IMG/VR virus record: IMGVR_UViG_3300027805_000008 | Span: 1 to 64,000 of that record | DNA from: a virus | Length of the DNA: 64,000 nt | Reading direction: 5' to 3' (one strand) | Part shown: positions 1 to 5,813 of the stretch, piece by piece | How positions within the stretch are numbered: position 1 is the first letter of the stretch | Layout of the letters: every line of letters begins with the position of its first letter | The notes under the pieces: generated by a model | Told to the model about the DNA's origin: nothing | Databases searched by the model: none | Seen by the model: the letters and a program-made list of their open reading frames with translations, nothing else | Translations under genes and position numbers: made by a program

Positions 1-271
1 CTACAGTTGCGAGAACATCAGTTTCCTGATTGAATGGATTTGTGCGTAACACAAGATGAGCGTCTGAAACATCATTCCAAGATTCTGAAATGTGGTCAGT
101 CAGCGGAGATAAACGAACATTCCAGTTCGCCAACTTTGCTTCTTCAAGCATTGTTTGTGTAGTTACATCCTCATCTTGATTGAAGATTCGGTTTGCGAGA
201 TTGTGCCAAGCGGGTTTGCCACGCAAAGCAAAGGCAACATCGTTGCCATTTGTTTCTAGGTTATGAGCCAT
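1..271 (-). CDS. DUF932 phage/plasmid-like protein, N-terminal part (truncated by window)
   Basis: The 90 readable residues begin MAHNLETNGNDVAF and contain ALRGKPAWHNLANRIF. This matches the opening of the DUF932 (TIGR03299-type) phage/plasmid-like family, which is common in actinophages and conjugative plasmids and has no settled biochemical role. The gene runs off the left edge of the window. Its start is supported by a GAAAGGA ribosome site nine bases upstream and by a promoter of the repeated early class at 302-323. It is the last visible gene of the leftward early region. Family assignment is from motif recognition only. Confidence 0.75.
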   Translation of the reverse strand, partial: MAHNLETNGNDVAFALRGKPAWHNLANRIFNQDEDVTTQTMLEEAKLANWNVRLSPLTDHISESWNDVSDAHLVLRTNPFNQETDVLATV

Positions 272-301
272 AGATTTGTCCTTTCGATTAGTTGAGTTCT
301 G

Positions 302-323
302 ATTATAGCAGGGGGGACTGACA
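302..323 (-). promoter_or_regulatory. Early composite promoter, DUF932 gene
   Basis: On the minus strand this reads TGTCAGT, nine bases ending in TGC, then TATAAT, which is an extended -10 with a conserved box at about -28 to -22. It lies 31 bases upstream of the DUF932 start codon. A CRP-like palindrome is centred 67.5 bp above the -10. Confidence 0.7.
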
Positions 324-361
324 TTGTCTAGATTAGTTAGTCATTTGTCCGAATTGTCCAA

Positions 362-377
362 TGTGATCATTCTCACA
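362..377. promoter_or_regulatory. CRP/GlxR-like palindrome
   Basis: A perfect TGTGA-TCATTC-TCACA sequence. It matches the consensus of Crp/GlxR-type cAMP receptor regulators, and it sits near -74 of the promoter at 302-323. Which protein binds it is inference. Confidence 0.6.
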
Positions 378-390
378 AATTTTGGGGGAT

Positions 391-420
391 TGTGGATAAC
401 TGTCGTAAGGCTGTGGATAA
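391..420. promoter_or_regulatory. Two DnaA-box-like 9-mers
   Basis: TGTGGATAA occurs at 391-399 and again at 412-420. Its complement TTATCCACA is the consensus DnaA box. The pair lies between the CRP-like site and a hairpin. Confidence 0.5.
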
Positions 421-421
421 C

Positions 422-474
422 CCCGCAGCTATTGCGGGCCAGCTGGGGAAATGGGGCGGAATAAGATCCGCCCC
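422..474 (-). terminator. Tandem hairpins downstream of the 80-aa gene
   Basis: Two hairpins follow the stop of the gene at 481-723 in the direction of transcription. The first is GGGGCGGA/TCCGCCCC at 453-474 and the second is CCCGCA/TGCGGG at 422-438. Neither has a clear U-tract, so termination is a likely but unproven function. Confidence 0.5.
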
Positions 475-480
475 AAGACT

Positions 481-723
481 TTAGCCAAGCAATTTAGTTA
501 GTTCAGTTTTTGGTGGAAGCGACTCACGATTTATAATTAGAGCAGTTGTCTTTTTCTTTTTTAGATTATCATAAACATACGCTCTGATATTTCCGTCAAA
601 CTTACGCATATTAGAAAATACTAATTCAGTTAGGTATTCTTTATCTACACCTTGCTCTGAATAGATTGTCAAATCATTTGCCTTGTTCTCGTCATAGATT
701 TCAACACGATAACGATTTTTCAT
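481..723 (-). CDS. Small early protein, unknown (80 aa)
   Basis: I do not recognise this protein. It is 80 residues, begins MKNRYRVEIYDENK and alternates short hydrophobic and charged segments, suggesting a small soluble alpha/beta fold. A lysine run (KKKK) sits near residue 56. There are no cysteine pairs and no membrane segment. The start is supported by an AAAGGAAC ribosome site. Its -10 (TATAAT, 751-756) directly follows the hairpin that ends the next operon and lacks the TGTCAGT box of the other early promoters. It appears to be monocistronic. Confidence 0.7.
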   Translation of the reverse strand: MKNRYRVEIYDENKANDLTIYSEQGVDKEYLTELVFSNMRKFDGNIRAYVYDNLKKKKTTALIINRESLPPKTELTKLLG

Positions 724-760
724 TTTGTTCCTTTGTTAGTAGGGATATGAATTATAACAT

Positions 761-786
761 TGGGGGCTAGATTTTGTCTAGCCCCA
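761..786 (-). terminator. Hairpin ending the 60-aa gene
   Basis: GGGGCTAGA pairs with TCTAGCCCC around a short loop, just after the stop codon of the gene at 793-975. The -10 of the next gene begins within a few bases of the stem. Confidence 0.6.
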
Positions 787-792
787 CCTGTA

Positions 793-975
793 TTACTTAC
801 CGATTTTTACCATAGCATAACGCATACCTGCGCCTGTATCTAATCTTAGTTTAGTTAGATTAGGGCGAACGGCGATAATCTCTGCGATTGTGCCTGTGAT
901 ACCGCTTTTGCCTGTGGTGAATACATCGCCTTTGCGATAGAAACGACCCTTAGCAACATCTAGTATTGGAGACAT
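793..975 (-). CDS. Small KSGxxGxI-family protein (60 aa), paralogue of 1625-1774
   Basis: The start chosen is the ATG of MSPILDVAKGRF, which has a GAAAGGAA ribosome site; an upstream in-frame ATG has none. The protein contains GKSGITGTIAEI, then a basic stretch and LRLDTGAGMRYAMV. The same skeleton (KSGxxGxI, then R-V-x-LD, G, R-W/Y) recurs in the 49-aa protein at 1625-1774, so the two are paralogues, probably small SH3-like beta barrels. Function is unknown, and it is likely an early host-takeover or regulatory protein by location. Confidence 0.7.
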   Translation of the reverse strand: MSPILDVAKGRFYRKGDVFTTGKSGITGTIAEIIAVRPNLTKLRLDTGAGMRYAMVKIGK

Positions 976-1067
976 TTTATTCCTTTCGTTAGTAGGTGGG
1001 TTTGAGCAGTTTTGCGACTTACTCAGGTCGTTTGGGTTCAGGACTTTAGTTCTGCCCCCCAAATTGC

Positions 1068-1490
1068 TTATAGATAACGAGCAATAGCGTTGTATGTGGA
1101 AGTATTTACAACTTCCTCATCTGTCATTTTGAGGATACGAATTGCGTTCGTGATTTCCTCTTTCATCTCATTGTAAGAGTGAGTATGAATTACCTCAAAA
1201 TCCTTTTCAGGTTCAGCAGGGAAAGTTCCCTCTTTTGTGATAATGTCAAAATCAACATTGAGAGTGTTGTTCCAAGAACGATAGTTTGTGCGAAGGTTCT
1301 CAGCCTTTGAGAAGTTGTCAATAGCCCACTTGCCTACTTCCTTGCGCCACTTTTCCTGAGCCTTCTGAAACTTGGCTTCGTTCTCGCCTTGTGTGGCGTA
1401 GTTCTTTTCTAACTCGGCAAGGCGTGTTTCTAGTGCCTTGATTACTTTAGGTGTAGCGATTTTCACGCTAATAGATTTTCCTCTACTCAT
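1068..1490 (-). CDS. Early protein of unknown function (140 aa), coiled-coil N-terminus
   Basis: The first 70 residues are rich in K, E and A with heptad-like spacing (IKALETRLAELEKNYA, then KFQKAQEKWRKEVGKW), predicting a coiled coil. The C-terminal half contains DFEVIHTHSYNEMKEEI and is more acidic. It has no membrane segment and no recognisable enzyme motif. It has a GAAAGGGAAAACAA ribosome site and its own early-class promoter at 1523-1544. I do not recognise the family. Confidence 0.75.
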   Translation of the reverse strand: MSRGKSISVKIATPKVIKALETRLAELEKNYATQGENEAKFQKAQEKWRKEVGKWAIDNFSKAENLRTNYRSWNNTLNVDFDIITKEGTFPAEPEKDFEVIHTHSYNEMKEEITNAIRILKMTDEEVVNTSTYNAIARYL

Positions 1491-1522
1491 TTGTTTTCCC
1501 TTTCGTTTGGTTGGTTGGTTTT

Positions 1523-1544
1523 ATTGTATCAGTTGCTACTGACA
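1523..1544 (-). promoter_or_regulatory. Early composite promoter (gene 1068-1490)
   Basis: TGTCAGT, nine bases ending in TGA, then TACAAT. This is one of three copies with no CRP-like palindrome at the expected upstream distance. Confidence 0.65.
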
Positions 1545-1624
1545 TTTCACCCGAAGGTGGAGAGTTCTTACTTACGACATTGGACTAGAACACTCTCTAA
1601 ACTGTCCCTGTTTCGTTTAGTTTG

Positions 1625-1774
1625 TTAGACTTCTACTGAAGTCCAACGCTCTGACCCATCTACATCAAGTAGCACTCTCGCCACTCCGCTAGGGTGGTTA
1701 TCTACTGCCTTGATTACTCCGACTACGCCTGACTTAGCAGTTGTAATCGTCTGACCGATTTCTAGTGTTGCCAT
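1625..1774 (-). CDS. Small KSGxxGxI-family protein (49 aa)
   Basis: The product is 49 residues, starting MATLEIGQTITTAKSG and ending WTSVEV. It shares KSGxxGxI, a central basic/proline stretch and a V-x-LD-x-DG-x-RW pattern with the 60-aa protein at 793-975. The GAAAGGAAACAAA ribosome site is strong and an early-class promoter lies at 1800-1821. A small nucleic-acid- or protein-binding beta barrel is plausible from the KOW/SH3-like pattern, but this is inference. Confidence 0.7.
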   Translation of the reverse strand: MATLEIGQTITTAKSGVVGVIKAVDNHPSGVARVLLDVDGSERWTSVEV

Positions 1775-1799
1775 TTTGTTTCCTTTCGTTTAGGTGATT

Positions 1800-1821
1800 A
1801 TTATAGCGGATACTACTGACA
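1800..1821 (-). promoter_or_regulatory. Early composite promoter (gene 1625-1774)
   Basis: TGTCAGT, nine bases, then TATAAT. A perfect CRP-like palindrome is centred 67.5 bp above the -10, exactly the same spacing as at 302-323. Confidence 0.7.
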
Positions 1822-1859
1822 TTTAGTATCGCTAATCTCATTATTTGAGAAAGTTAGAG

Positions 1860-1875
1860 TGTGATACTAATCACA
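1860..1875. promoter_or_regulatory. CRP/GlxR-like palindrome
   Basis: TGTGA-TACTAA-TCACA, a perfect match. It overlaps the stop codon region of the gene at 1867-2145. Confidence 0.6.
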
Positions 1876-2145
1876 CTCAGGAAGCCACGCATCTAAGTGG
1901 TGAGCCTCGATGATAGCCGATGCTGGTGCGCTTTCCTGCCCACGCCAAGTAATTGGGGCGGGTAGTGTGATAAGTCTTTGATAGTCCTCGTCATAGTATG
2001 CGTCAATAGCATCTATACAAGGTTCGACCATTGATCGTGGAACGGGTGGATAGTGATTACTTGATAAGTGGATACCGATTTGTGTTTCCAAGTCCAAGTC
2101 TAATAAGTCATTATTAGCCAAGTCATAAGCGAGATTACTCCCCAT
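1867..2145 (-). CDS. Early protein, unknown (92 aa)
   Basis: An acidic 92-residue protein with an N-terminal aspartate/leucine-rich stretch (LANNDLLDLDLE) and a proline-rich middle (YPPVPRSMVEPC). It has no transmembrane segment and only two cysteines. It is the last gene of a three-gene operon (2625 to 1867) and overlaps the preceding gene by 11 bp, suggesting translational coupling. I do not recognise the family. Confidence 0.7.
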   Translation of the reverse strand: MGSNLAYDLANNDLLDLDLETQIGIHLSSNHYPPVPRSMVEPCIDAIDAYYDEDYQRLITLPAPITWRGQESAPASAIIEAHHLDAWLPECD

Positions 2146-2419
2146 TATTATCCTCCTCTAGGATAGTTTCTGATAGGTTGTCCATTTCATCTATTGTAGC
2201 AATAAGGTCTGACATTTCTTGCTCGGTCAATAAGATTTTAGTTACAAGGTCTGCGACTTTGCTTGATAGGGCGGCTGAATACATAAATAAGTATTTAGCA
2301 TAGACTTCATCAGGAAGTTCATTTCTGCGAGTGTGTAGTTCTCCCGCCATTCCCATTATGTCCTCATCAAAGATAGAGTTCTTGGTTGCCTCTAAGATTT
2401 CAACGGCAGTTGATAGCAT
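2135..2419 (-). CDS. Early protein, unknown (94 aa, helical acidic)
   Basis: It begins MLSTAVEILEATKNS and ends in an acidic tail (ETILEEDNNGE). Predicted almost all-helical from composition, with ALSSKVADLVTKILLTEQEM in the centre. It has the one-base stop/start overlap (TAATG) with the upstream gene at 2419-2625 and an 11-bp overlap with the downstream gene. No family recognised. Confidence 0.7.
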   Translation of the reverse strand: MLSTAVEILEATKNSIFDEDIMGMAGELHTRRNELPDEVYAKYLFMYSAALSSKVADLVTKILLTEQEMSDLIATIDEMDNLSETILEEDNNGE

Positions 2420-2625
2420 TAGTTAGCCACCTTTAGAATTGCGTATGAACCGCCTGCGTTGATTTCGTCAATAGCAGGTTGGATAGCAGGAACGATAAGG
2501 TGTTTTAGCATTCCTTCTAGCATAGCAATTTGGTCATACTTAGTTAGTTGTAGGAAGCGTTGCGCTACTGGATGGGTTTCGTCAAACTCGGTAACGAAGT
2601 TTAGAGAGTGTTCTACTTTTATCAT
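2419..2625 (-). CDS. Early protein, unknown (68 aa), first gene of operon
   Basis: A 68-residue protein beginning MIKVEHSLNFVTEFDE, with a helical middle (YDQIAMLEGMLKHLIVPAI). The GAAAGGCAACAA ribosome site and the promoter at 2655-2676 make it the first cistron of the 2625-1867 operon. Function unknown. Confidence 0.7.
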   Translation of the reverse strand: MIKVEHSLNFVTEFDETHPVAQRFLQLTKYDQIAMLEGMLKHLIVPAIQPAIDEINAGGSYAILKVAN

Positions 2626-2654
2626 TTGTTGCCTTTCGTTGTTGGTATGTGAGT

Positions 2655-2676
2655 ATTATAGCCGAAGCCACCGACA
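2655..2676 (-). promoter_or_regulatory. Early composite promoter (operon 2625-1867)
   Basis: TGTCGGT, nine bases ending in GGC, then TATAAT. The CRP-like palindrome at 2710-2725 is centred 62.5 bp above the -10. Confidence 0.7.
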
Positions 2677-2709
2677 ATTAGTAGCACCGCCTCGGCGTGT
2701 CGTAGCATT

Positions 2710-2725
2710 TGTGAGGTTTCTCACA
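2710..2725. promoter_or_regulatory. CRP/GlxR-like palindrome
   Basis: TGTGA-GGTTTC-TCACA, with perfect half sites. Followed at once by a DnaA-box-like 9-mer (2735-2743). Confidence 0.6.
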
Positions 2726-2734
2726 TTTTCAGGG

Positions 2735-2784
2735 TTATCCACAACTAAGCCGTAAGCCTGTGGAAAACCCCGCAGTTCTGCGGG
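2735..2784. promoter_or_regulatory. DnaA-box-like 9-mers plus CCCGCA hairpin
   Basis: TTATCCACA (2735-2743) and the near match TGTGGAAAA (2759-2767) are also inverted arms of one large hairpin. The CCCGCA/TGCGGG stem follows at 2769-2784. Confidence 0.5.
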
Positions 2785-2797
2785 CCTAAGCCTGGAG

Positions 2798-2914
2798 CTA
2801 TTCGCTCCAGATCTCAGGGTCCACTTCTGCTAAATATTCTTTAGCAGCTTTCTTTTCTTCGTCGTTACCAACCACGGAATTTATTAATGCATTAAAGTAC
2901 TTTAGCTCCGCCAT
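2798..2914 (-). CDS. Small acidic early protein (38 aa)
   Basis: A 38-residue product, MAELKYFNALINSVV then an acidic helix ending EIWSE. The start has a strong GGAGAAATAAAA ribosome site. It lies 13 bp after the stop of the GP88-family gene and is probably the last gene of the 3980-2798 operon. No known family. Confidence 0.65.
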   Translation of the reverse strand: MAELKYFNALINSVVGNDEEKKAAKEYLAEVDPEIWSE

Positions 2915-2927
2915 TTTTATTTCTCCT

Positions 2928-3677
2928 TTATTTTTTAGTTGCGCTAAATCTAATATCCGCTTTACCATAAACACACAATCCGCATGACACGCATGCAGAA
3001 CCGTTAGTTGAAATTAGCGGAATGCTTTTATTATTTTCAGGACACTTAGCGCCAGGCTTACCAGTTAATTCTTTCATGATACTTTCAGTCACGGCGAATG
3101 TCTTACCAAGGTAGGCCAAGCGGATACCTTGATTAAGTTTTAAATCGTGAGCAGTGTCTTTATTCTCATCATCCGTTGAATAGTAAAGAGATAGATTAGA
3201 GATATCCTTAAGAATAAGCGCTGCAGACTTTACACGTGTGTAAACCCAAAACTGCACGTCGGTGTTATTATCGATAACGGTCTTCCACGCATATGCGTAG
3301 GTATCGTTAAAGAAATCGCCGTCCCAGTGTATACGGAAGAGCATTTTAGCATTGCGCTTAACACAATCAGCCTTAAACTCTGCAATCATATCTTCAATTA
3401 GGTTAACCATTACGTGCTCATCCGCATTGCGTAGTAATTCCCAATTGTGTAAGAGAACGGCTCTTACTCCCTTGTATACCTTTTCGAGTTTTCCTGCATA
3501 GCATACGCTTTCACAAATACTAGTGGCACCAGGGCACGAGAAAGCCTTACCAGCGGGCAATCCAAAAGTGTTGGCAATTGTTGGGGTTTTTCCATTAGGG
3601 GAGACGGCATTAGCAACCTTTCGATCATTTGAACGTTTTAATTTCATGGGGGTAATTGTAGCAGTATGGTCCGACAT
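2928..3677 (-). CDS. GP88-family protein (mycobacteriophage gene-product-88-like), cysteine-rich
   Basis: The start MSDHTATITPMKLK is used because GAGG of the upstream gene's end forms its ribosome site; 249 aa result. Residues about 30-60 contain FGLPAGKAFSCPGAT, then CESVCYAGK, the signature I associate with the actinophage Gene Product 88 family. The C-terminal part has a second cysteine cluster (CPEN..., CVSCGLCVYGK) resembling metal or Fe-S ligands. The centre (FRIHWDGDFFN, FWVYTRV) looks like a TIM-barrel-type core. Biochemical role is unestablished; a metal cofactor is inferred from the seven or more cysteines. Confidence 0.7.
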   Translation of the reverse strand: MSDHTATITPMKLKRSNDRKVANAVSPNGKTPTIANTFGLPAGKAFSCPGATSICESVCYAGKLEKVYKGVRAVLLHNWELLRNADEHVMVNLIEDMIAEFKADCVKRNAKMLFRIHWDGDFFNDTYAYAWKTVIDNNTDVQFWVYTRVKSAALILKDISNLSLYYSTDDENKDTAHDLKLNQGIRLAYLGKTFAVTESIMKELTGKPGAKCPENNKSIPLISTNGSACVSCGLCVYGKADIRFSATKK

Positions 3678-3678
3678 T

Positions 3679-3888
3679 TTAGTAATCCTCATCCATACCA
3701 AAGCCAGCAGAAGCAAGGGCATCAGAATCAGCCCAACCAGTTAGTTCATAGAATTCCATTTCTTCGGAATCGTAGCATTCACCACACATATAGTCATCGC
3801 CATAAATCTCATATTCTTCTTCAGAATAGAAAGTCTCAGTAGCACCACAAATTTCATGGTTCAAGCAAGCAACAATAAAAGTATTCAT
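3679..3888 (-). CDS. Acidic zinc-ribbon-like small protein (69 aa)
   Basis: The start MNTFIVACLNHEIC has a GGGGAG ribosome site and overlaps the upstream stop by one base; a longer in-frame start upstream is inside that gene. The protein carries C-x4-C, then CGEC 24 residues later, and a strongly acidic C-terminus (GFGMDEDY). The CGECY block is shared with the 30-aa protein just upstream, so they are probably paralogous metal-binding microproteins. Confidence 0.65.
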   Translation of the reverse strand: MNTFIVACLNHEICGATETFYSEEEYEIYGDDYMCGECYDSEEMEFYELTGWADSDALASAGFGMDEDY

Positions 3889-3980
3889 TAGTAGCACTCC
3901 CCGCACATTGGATAGTAGTATTCGCCGTCATCGGTTATAAATTGGGTGGTATCTTGACCACATGAAGAACATTTGTTCAT
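3888..3980 (-). CDS. Zinc-ribbon microprotein (30 aa)
   Basis: A 30-residue product, MNKCSSCGQDTTQF then MCGECY, with two CxxC pairs 18 residues apart, a minimal zinc ribbon. An AAAGGTCAACTC ribosome site and an early-class promoter at 4010-4031 precede it, so it heads the 3980-2798 operon. It overlaps the next gene by one base (TAATG). Confidence 0.65.
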   Translation of the reverse strand: MNKCSSCGQDTTQFITDDGEYYYPMCGECY

Positions 3981-4009
3981 GAGTTGACCTTTCGTTTGTA
4001 GATATTGGA

Positions 4010-4031
4010 ATTATAGCAGGTTAGACTGACA
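4010..4031 (-). promoter_or_regulatory. Early composite promoter (operon 3980-2798)
   Basis: TGTCAGT, nine bases ending in TGC, then TATAAT. A degenerate CRP-like site is centred 56.5 bp above the -10. Confidence 0.7.
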
Positions 4032-4058
4032 TTTTCCACGCCACGCCCAAAAATCTAG

Positions 4059-4074
4059 GGTGTTTTAGATCACA
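4059..4074. promoter_or_regulatory. CRP/GlxR-like palindrome, degenerate
   Basis: GGTGT-TTTAGA-TCACA, retaining GTG-N8-CAC. The surrounding bases add an outer GGG/CCC symmetry. Confidence 0.45.
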
Positions 4075-4095
4075 CCCGTAACGACACGCCCGACT

Positions 4096-4137
4096 CCGCA
4101 GCTCTGCGGGCATCCCGCCTGTTTGTCAAGCGGGACA
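4096..4137 (-). terminator. Hairpins downstream of the 78-aa gene
   Basis: A CCGCA/TGCGG stem at 4096-4109 and an ATCCCGC/GCGGGAC stem at 4112-4136 lie just after the stop of 4146-4382 in its direction of transcription. A GACACGCC octamer (4083-4090) abuts them. Confidence 0.45.
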
Positions 4138-4145
4138 CCTTTTGT

Positions 4146-4382
4146 TTATTTAGAAATTGCTTTTTGTCTGCGAATTTCTTTTTGCAAATTCTTTAATTGC
4201 TTTTCTAAAACTAAAGTTCTAGCAGATGAGTATTTATAAATTCCCGCTTTCTTTGCTTCTGCTACATAGTAGCGGTCATACTCCAACTCGTGCTTTGCAA
4301 TTAGTTTGCGAATTGCATTGTTGCGAACAGTGCTCATAACTGTTTGATAGTTTTTAGTTCCTGATTTAATTGGCTTAGCCAT
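4146..4382 (-). CDS. Basic early protein, unknown (78 aa)
   Basis: A lysine/arginine-rich, helical protein beginning MAKPIKSGTKNYQ and ending with a basic helix (LKNLQKEIRRQK). The charge suggests nucleic-acid binding, but there is no recognisable fold signature. The ribosome site GAAAGGGAATAAG lies inside the last codons of the upstream basic 44-aa gene, so the two are coupled. It ends the 5148-4146 operon. Confidence 0.7.
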   Translation of the reverse strand: MAKPIKSGTKNYQTVMSTVRNNAIRKLIAKHELEYDRYYVAEAKKAGIYKYSSARTLVLEKQLKNLQKEIRRQKAISK

Positions 4383-4385
4383 TTC

Positions 4386-4520
4386 TTATTCCCTTTCGTT
4401 TTTATTTTTGTGTTTTAGTTTGCGTGTGTATTTCTTTTTATTGCGAACAGGTTGCGCCGCATTACTACGACGCAATTCCTGAATGCGTTTTACCTTATCT
4501 CGAAGTGAAGTTTGGAACAT
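4386..4520 (-). CDS. Very basic microprotein (44 aa)
   Basis: MFQTSLRDKVKRIQEL then a tail of K, R and N (KKKYTRKLKHK). It overlaps the end of the gene at 4495-4686 by 26 bp and ends four bases before the next start. The pI would be extreme, and RNA or DNA binding is plausible. The ribosome site is weak (GAGTGG), so the call rests mainly on tight packing and base composition. Confidence 0.5.
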   Translation of the reverse strand: MFQTSLRDKVKRIQELRRSNAAQPVRNKKKYTRKLKHKNKNERE

Positions 4521-4686
4521 TGTATCCACTCGCTTCGTGAAATCGCTTTACATCAAATCTAGGATTATCTTTCGCAAACATTTCTGCAAAATCATTTACC
4601 ATTTTAGAAAATAAAGCGGGGTGAGTTTTATTGCTCGCATACTTTAGAATTTCTGCGGTTGCTATGTAATCTTTGCGTGTCATCAT
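4495..4686 (-). CDS. MTRKDY-family small protein (63 aa), paralogue of 7470-7640
   Basis: It begins MMTRKDYIATAEILK and contains FAEMFAKDNPRFDVKRF. This family of tiny MTRKDY-starting proteins is seen in many actinophages and plasmids, with unknown role. A second copy lies at 7470-7640 with the same FA-x-MFA-x-DN-x-x-F core. The start codon overlaps the TGA of the upstream gene. Confidence 0.75.
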   Translation of the reverse strand: MMTRKDYIATAEILKYASNKTHPALFSKMVNDFAEMFAKDNPRFDVKRFHEASGYNVPNFTSR

Positions 4687-4889
4687 TTTACAACGACCTT
4701 TCTGCCTTCACGATAAAATACTTTCGTGTAGCATTTTCCGCTAGGTGTATAAAGATTTACAGTTGAGTATTCGTTAGCAAATCCCCAATCGGTGAATAGA
4801 AAAAAGTTTTCCCAAGCCCCGTATTCGTTTTCGTATTCAGCAGACCAATGCGGAGCATTAGAGTCATAAGCGCAAGTTAGTTTATACAT
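4683..4889 (-). CDS. Small early protein, unknown (68 aa)
   Basis: An aromatic-rich protein beginning MYKLTCAYDSNAPHWSAEY with WENFFLFTDWGF in the middle and a basic end (YREGRKVVVK), suggesting a small beta-sheet fold. An early-class promoter (4937-4958) and a GAAAGGGAAAACC ribosome site lie directly upstream. Not recognised. Confidence 0.7.
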   Translation of the reverse strand: MYKLTCAYDSNAPHWSAEYENEYGAWENFFLFTDWGFANEYSTVNLYTPSGKCYTKVFYREGRKVVVK

Positions 4890-5001
4890 TTAGGTTTTCC
4901 CTTTCGTTAGTTGAGCATAAGCATTTATTTATAGTTATTGTATCACCTACCACCGACAAGGTGGCAAGTGTTGAGCAATTGTCGCAGATAAAGATTTCCA
5001 T
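4882..5001 (-). CDS. Possible Cys-rich microprotein (39 aa) spanning a promoter
   Basis: An open frame of 39 codons starting MEIFICDNCSTLATL and ending KCLCSTNERENLNV, with CxxC and CxC pairs. A GGAG ribosome site lies at the end of the upstream gene and the frame overlaps the downstream start. The early-class promoter at 4937-4958 lies inside it. Either the gene and the promoter overlap, or the frame is chance or remnant coding. Confidence 0.4.
   Translation of the reverse strand: MEIFICDNCSTLATLSVVGDTITINKCLCSTNERENLNV
4937..4958 (-). promoter_or_regulatory. Early composite promoter (gene 4683-4889)
   Basis: TGTCGGT, nine bases ending in TGA, then TACAAT. No CRP-like palindrome upstream; the region there is coding. 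Confidence 0.6.
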
Positions 5002-5148
5002 TTATTTATTCTCCTGAAAAAATCCAAGAGGATTACATTGACAAGCCTCTACATCAAACATTTCTTCGTTGCCGTAGTATAGCCAGCCTTTGCCGTAGCA
5101 GGTATCACACTCTAAAATCTGAGTGTATAATTCTTTCATTCTTCCCAT
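5002..5148 (-). CDS. CxxCxGKG zinc-finger microprotein (48 aa)
   Basis: It contains ECDTCYGKGWLYYG and, 13 residues later, CQC. The CxxCxGKG signature is that of the DnaJ-type zinc finger repeat, here half a module. The start has an AAAGGAAAACTAAA ribosome site and the promoter at 5181-5202 overlaps the end of the preceding gene. A small metal-binding protein that docks to a host partner is plausible but unproven. Confidence 0.65.
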   Translation of the reverse strand: MGRMKELYTQILECDTCYGKGWLYYGNEEMFDVEACQCNPLGFFQENK

Positions 5149-5180
5149 TTTAGTTTTCCTTTCGTGTTTTGATAAATCAG

Positions 5181-5202
5181 ATTATAGCACCGACTACCGA
5201 CA
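5181..5202 (-). promoter_or_regulatory. Early composite promoter (gene 5002-5148)
   Basis: TGTCGGT, nine bases ending in TGC, then TATAAT. Ends two bases from the stop codon of the gene at 5204-5347; no palindrome upstream. Confidence 0.65.
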
Positions 5203-5203
5203 T

Positions 5204-5347
5204 TTATTCGGCTTCGGGGGTGTGGAATAAGGCTCCCTCATTTAGCAAGCCTAATTCAATGTTGAACATTTCATCGGGGGTGGCTTCGGATAAATCTACC
5301 CAGCCAGCGCCGTTTTCATTCATTCTAAAAATTTCAATGTATCCCAT
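5204..5347 (-). CDS. Acidic microprotein, unknown (47 aa)
   Basis: MGYIEIFRMNENGAGWVDL followed by an acidic helix and EGALFHTPEAE. The start follows the stop of 5350-5556 by two bases, and GTAGGTGAA at that gene's end may serve as ribosome site. Not recognised. Confidence 0.6.
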   Translation of the reverse strand: MGYIEIFRMNENGAGWVDLSEATPDEMFNIELGLLNEGALFHTPEAE

Positions 5348-5349
5348 TA

Positions 5350-5556
5350 TTATTCACCTACCTTTACTGCGATTGTTGCGAATTTATTTCGCAGACCGCC
5401 AGTTCTAATTTCGATTAGATAGGCTTCAGTATTTTCGCCATACCAAATTTCTGGGCGAGGTTCTGCTGAAACAATTTCGCCCTGAAAGTGGCGATTAGTT
5501 GAGCGATAGTTTTTCCCTACAAGTAGGCTTTCGATTGTGTATAGTTTGGTAGCCAT
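5350..5556 (-). CDS. LLVxxxYxxT-family small protein (68 aa), paralogue of 6561-6776
   Basis: It contains SLLVGKNYRSTNRHFQGEIVSAEPR and ends with KFATIAVKVGE (quoted in parts). The 71-aa protein at 6561-6776 shares LLV-x4-Y, R-x-F-x-G-x-I, A-E-x-R, E-A-x-x-I-x-x-R, LR and AT-x-AV in the same order. The spacing suggests a small beta barrel. It heads the operon driven by 5592-5613. Role unknown. Confidence 0.7.
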   Translation of the reverse strand: MATKLYTIESLLVGKNYRSTNRHFQGEIVSAEPRPEIWYGENTEAYLIEIRTGGLRNKFATIAVKVGE

Positions 5557-5591
5557 TGGCAGACCTTCTTTCGTTTGTTGTTATGTATGGA

Positions 5592-5613
5592 ATTATACAC
5601 GAACGGACTGACA
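5592..5613 (-). promoter_or_regulatory. Early composite promoter (operon 5556-5204)
   Basis: TGTCAGT, nine bases, then TATAAT. A perfect CRP-like palindrome is centred 77.5 bp above the -10. Confidence 0.7.
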
Positions 5614-5661
5614 TTTTCACATTACTAGCCAGTAAATCCAAATAGTGAGACGCTCAAGCCG

Positions 5662-5677
5662 TGTGATACTAATCACA
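5662..5677. promoter_or_regulatory. CRP/GlxR-like palindrome
   Basis: TGTGA-TACTAA-TCACA, identical to the copy at 1860-1875. A TGTC-N5-TGTC direct repeat follows at 5684-5696. Confidence 0.6.
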
Positions 5678-5705
5678 TAAAAATGTCCGATTTGTCTGTC
5701 AAGCC

Positions 5706-5805
5706 GACACGCCGCAGAATTCAGGGATTTTTATAACGAGTTCATAACGACACGCCCGACCCCGTGCCTTTGCGGGCCAGCTTGATTTTGTCAAGCCGAC
5801 ACGCC
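5706..5805. repeat. GACACGCC octamers and hairpins between early operons
   Basis: GACACGCC occurs at 5706-5713, 5749-5756 and 5798-5805. It is interleaved with a CCCG/CGGG hairpin (5761-5776) and a GCTTGA/TCAAGC hairpin (5780-5796). These follow the stop of 5814-6005 in its direction of transcription and probably include its terminator. Confidence 0.5.
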
Positions 5806-5813
5806 GTTAGTTA

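Noticed and set aside
1538-1610. CRP-like palindrome for the promoter at 1523
   Set aside because: No TGTGA or TCACA half sites are found at 57-77 bp upstream; likewise for the promoters at 4937 and 5181.
2459-2755. Rightward 98-codon frame opposite the early genes
   Set aside because: It lies antisense to 2419-2625 and a promoter region, has no ribosome site, and its composition is that of a reverse-strand shadow.
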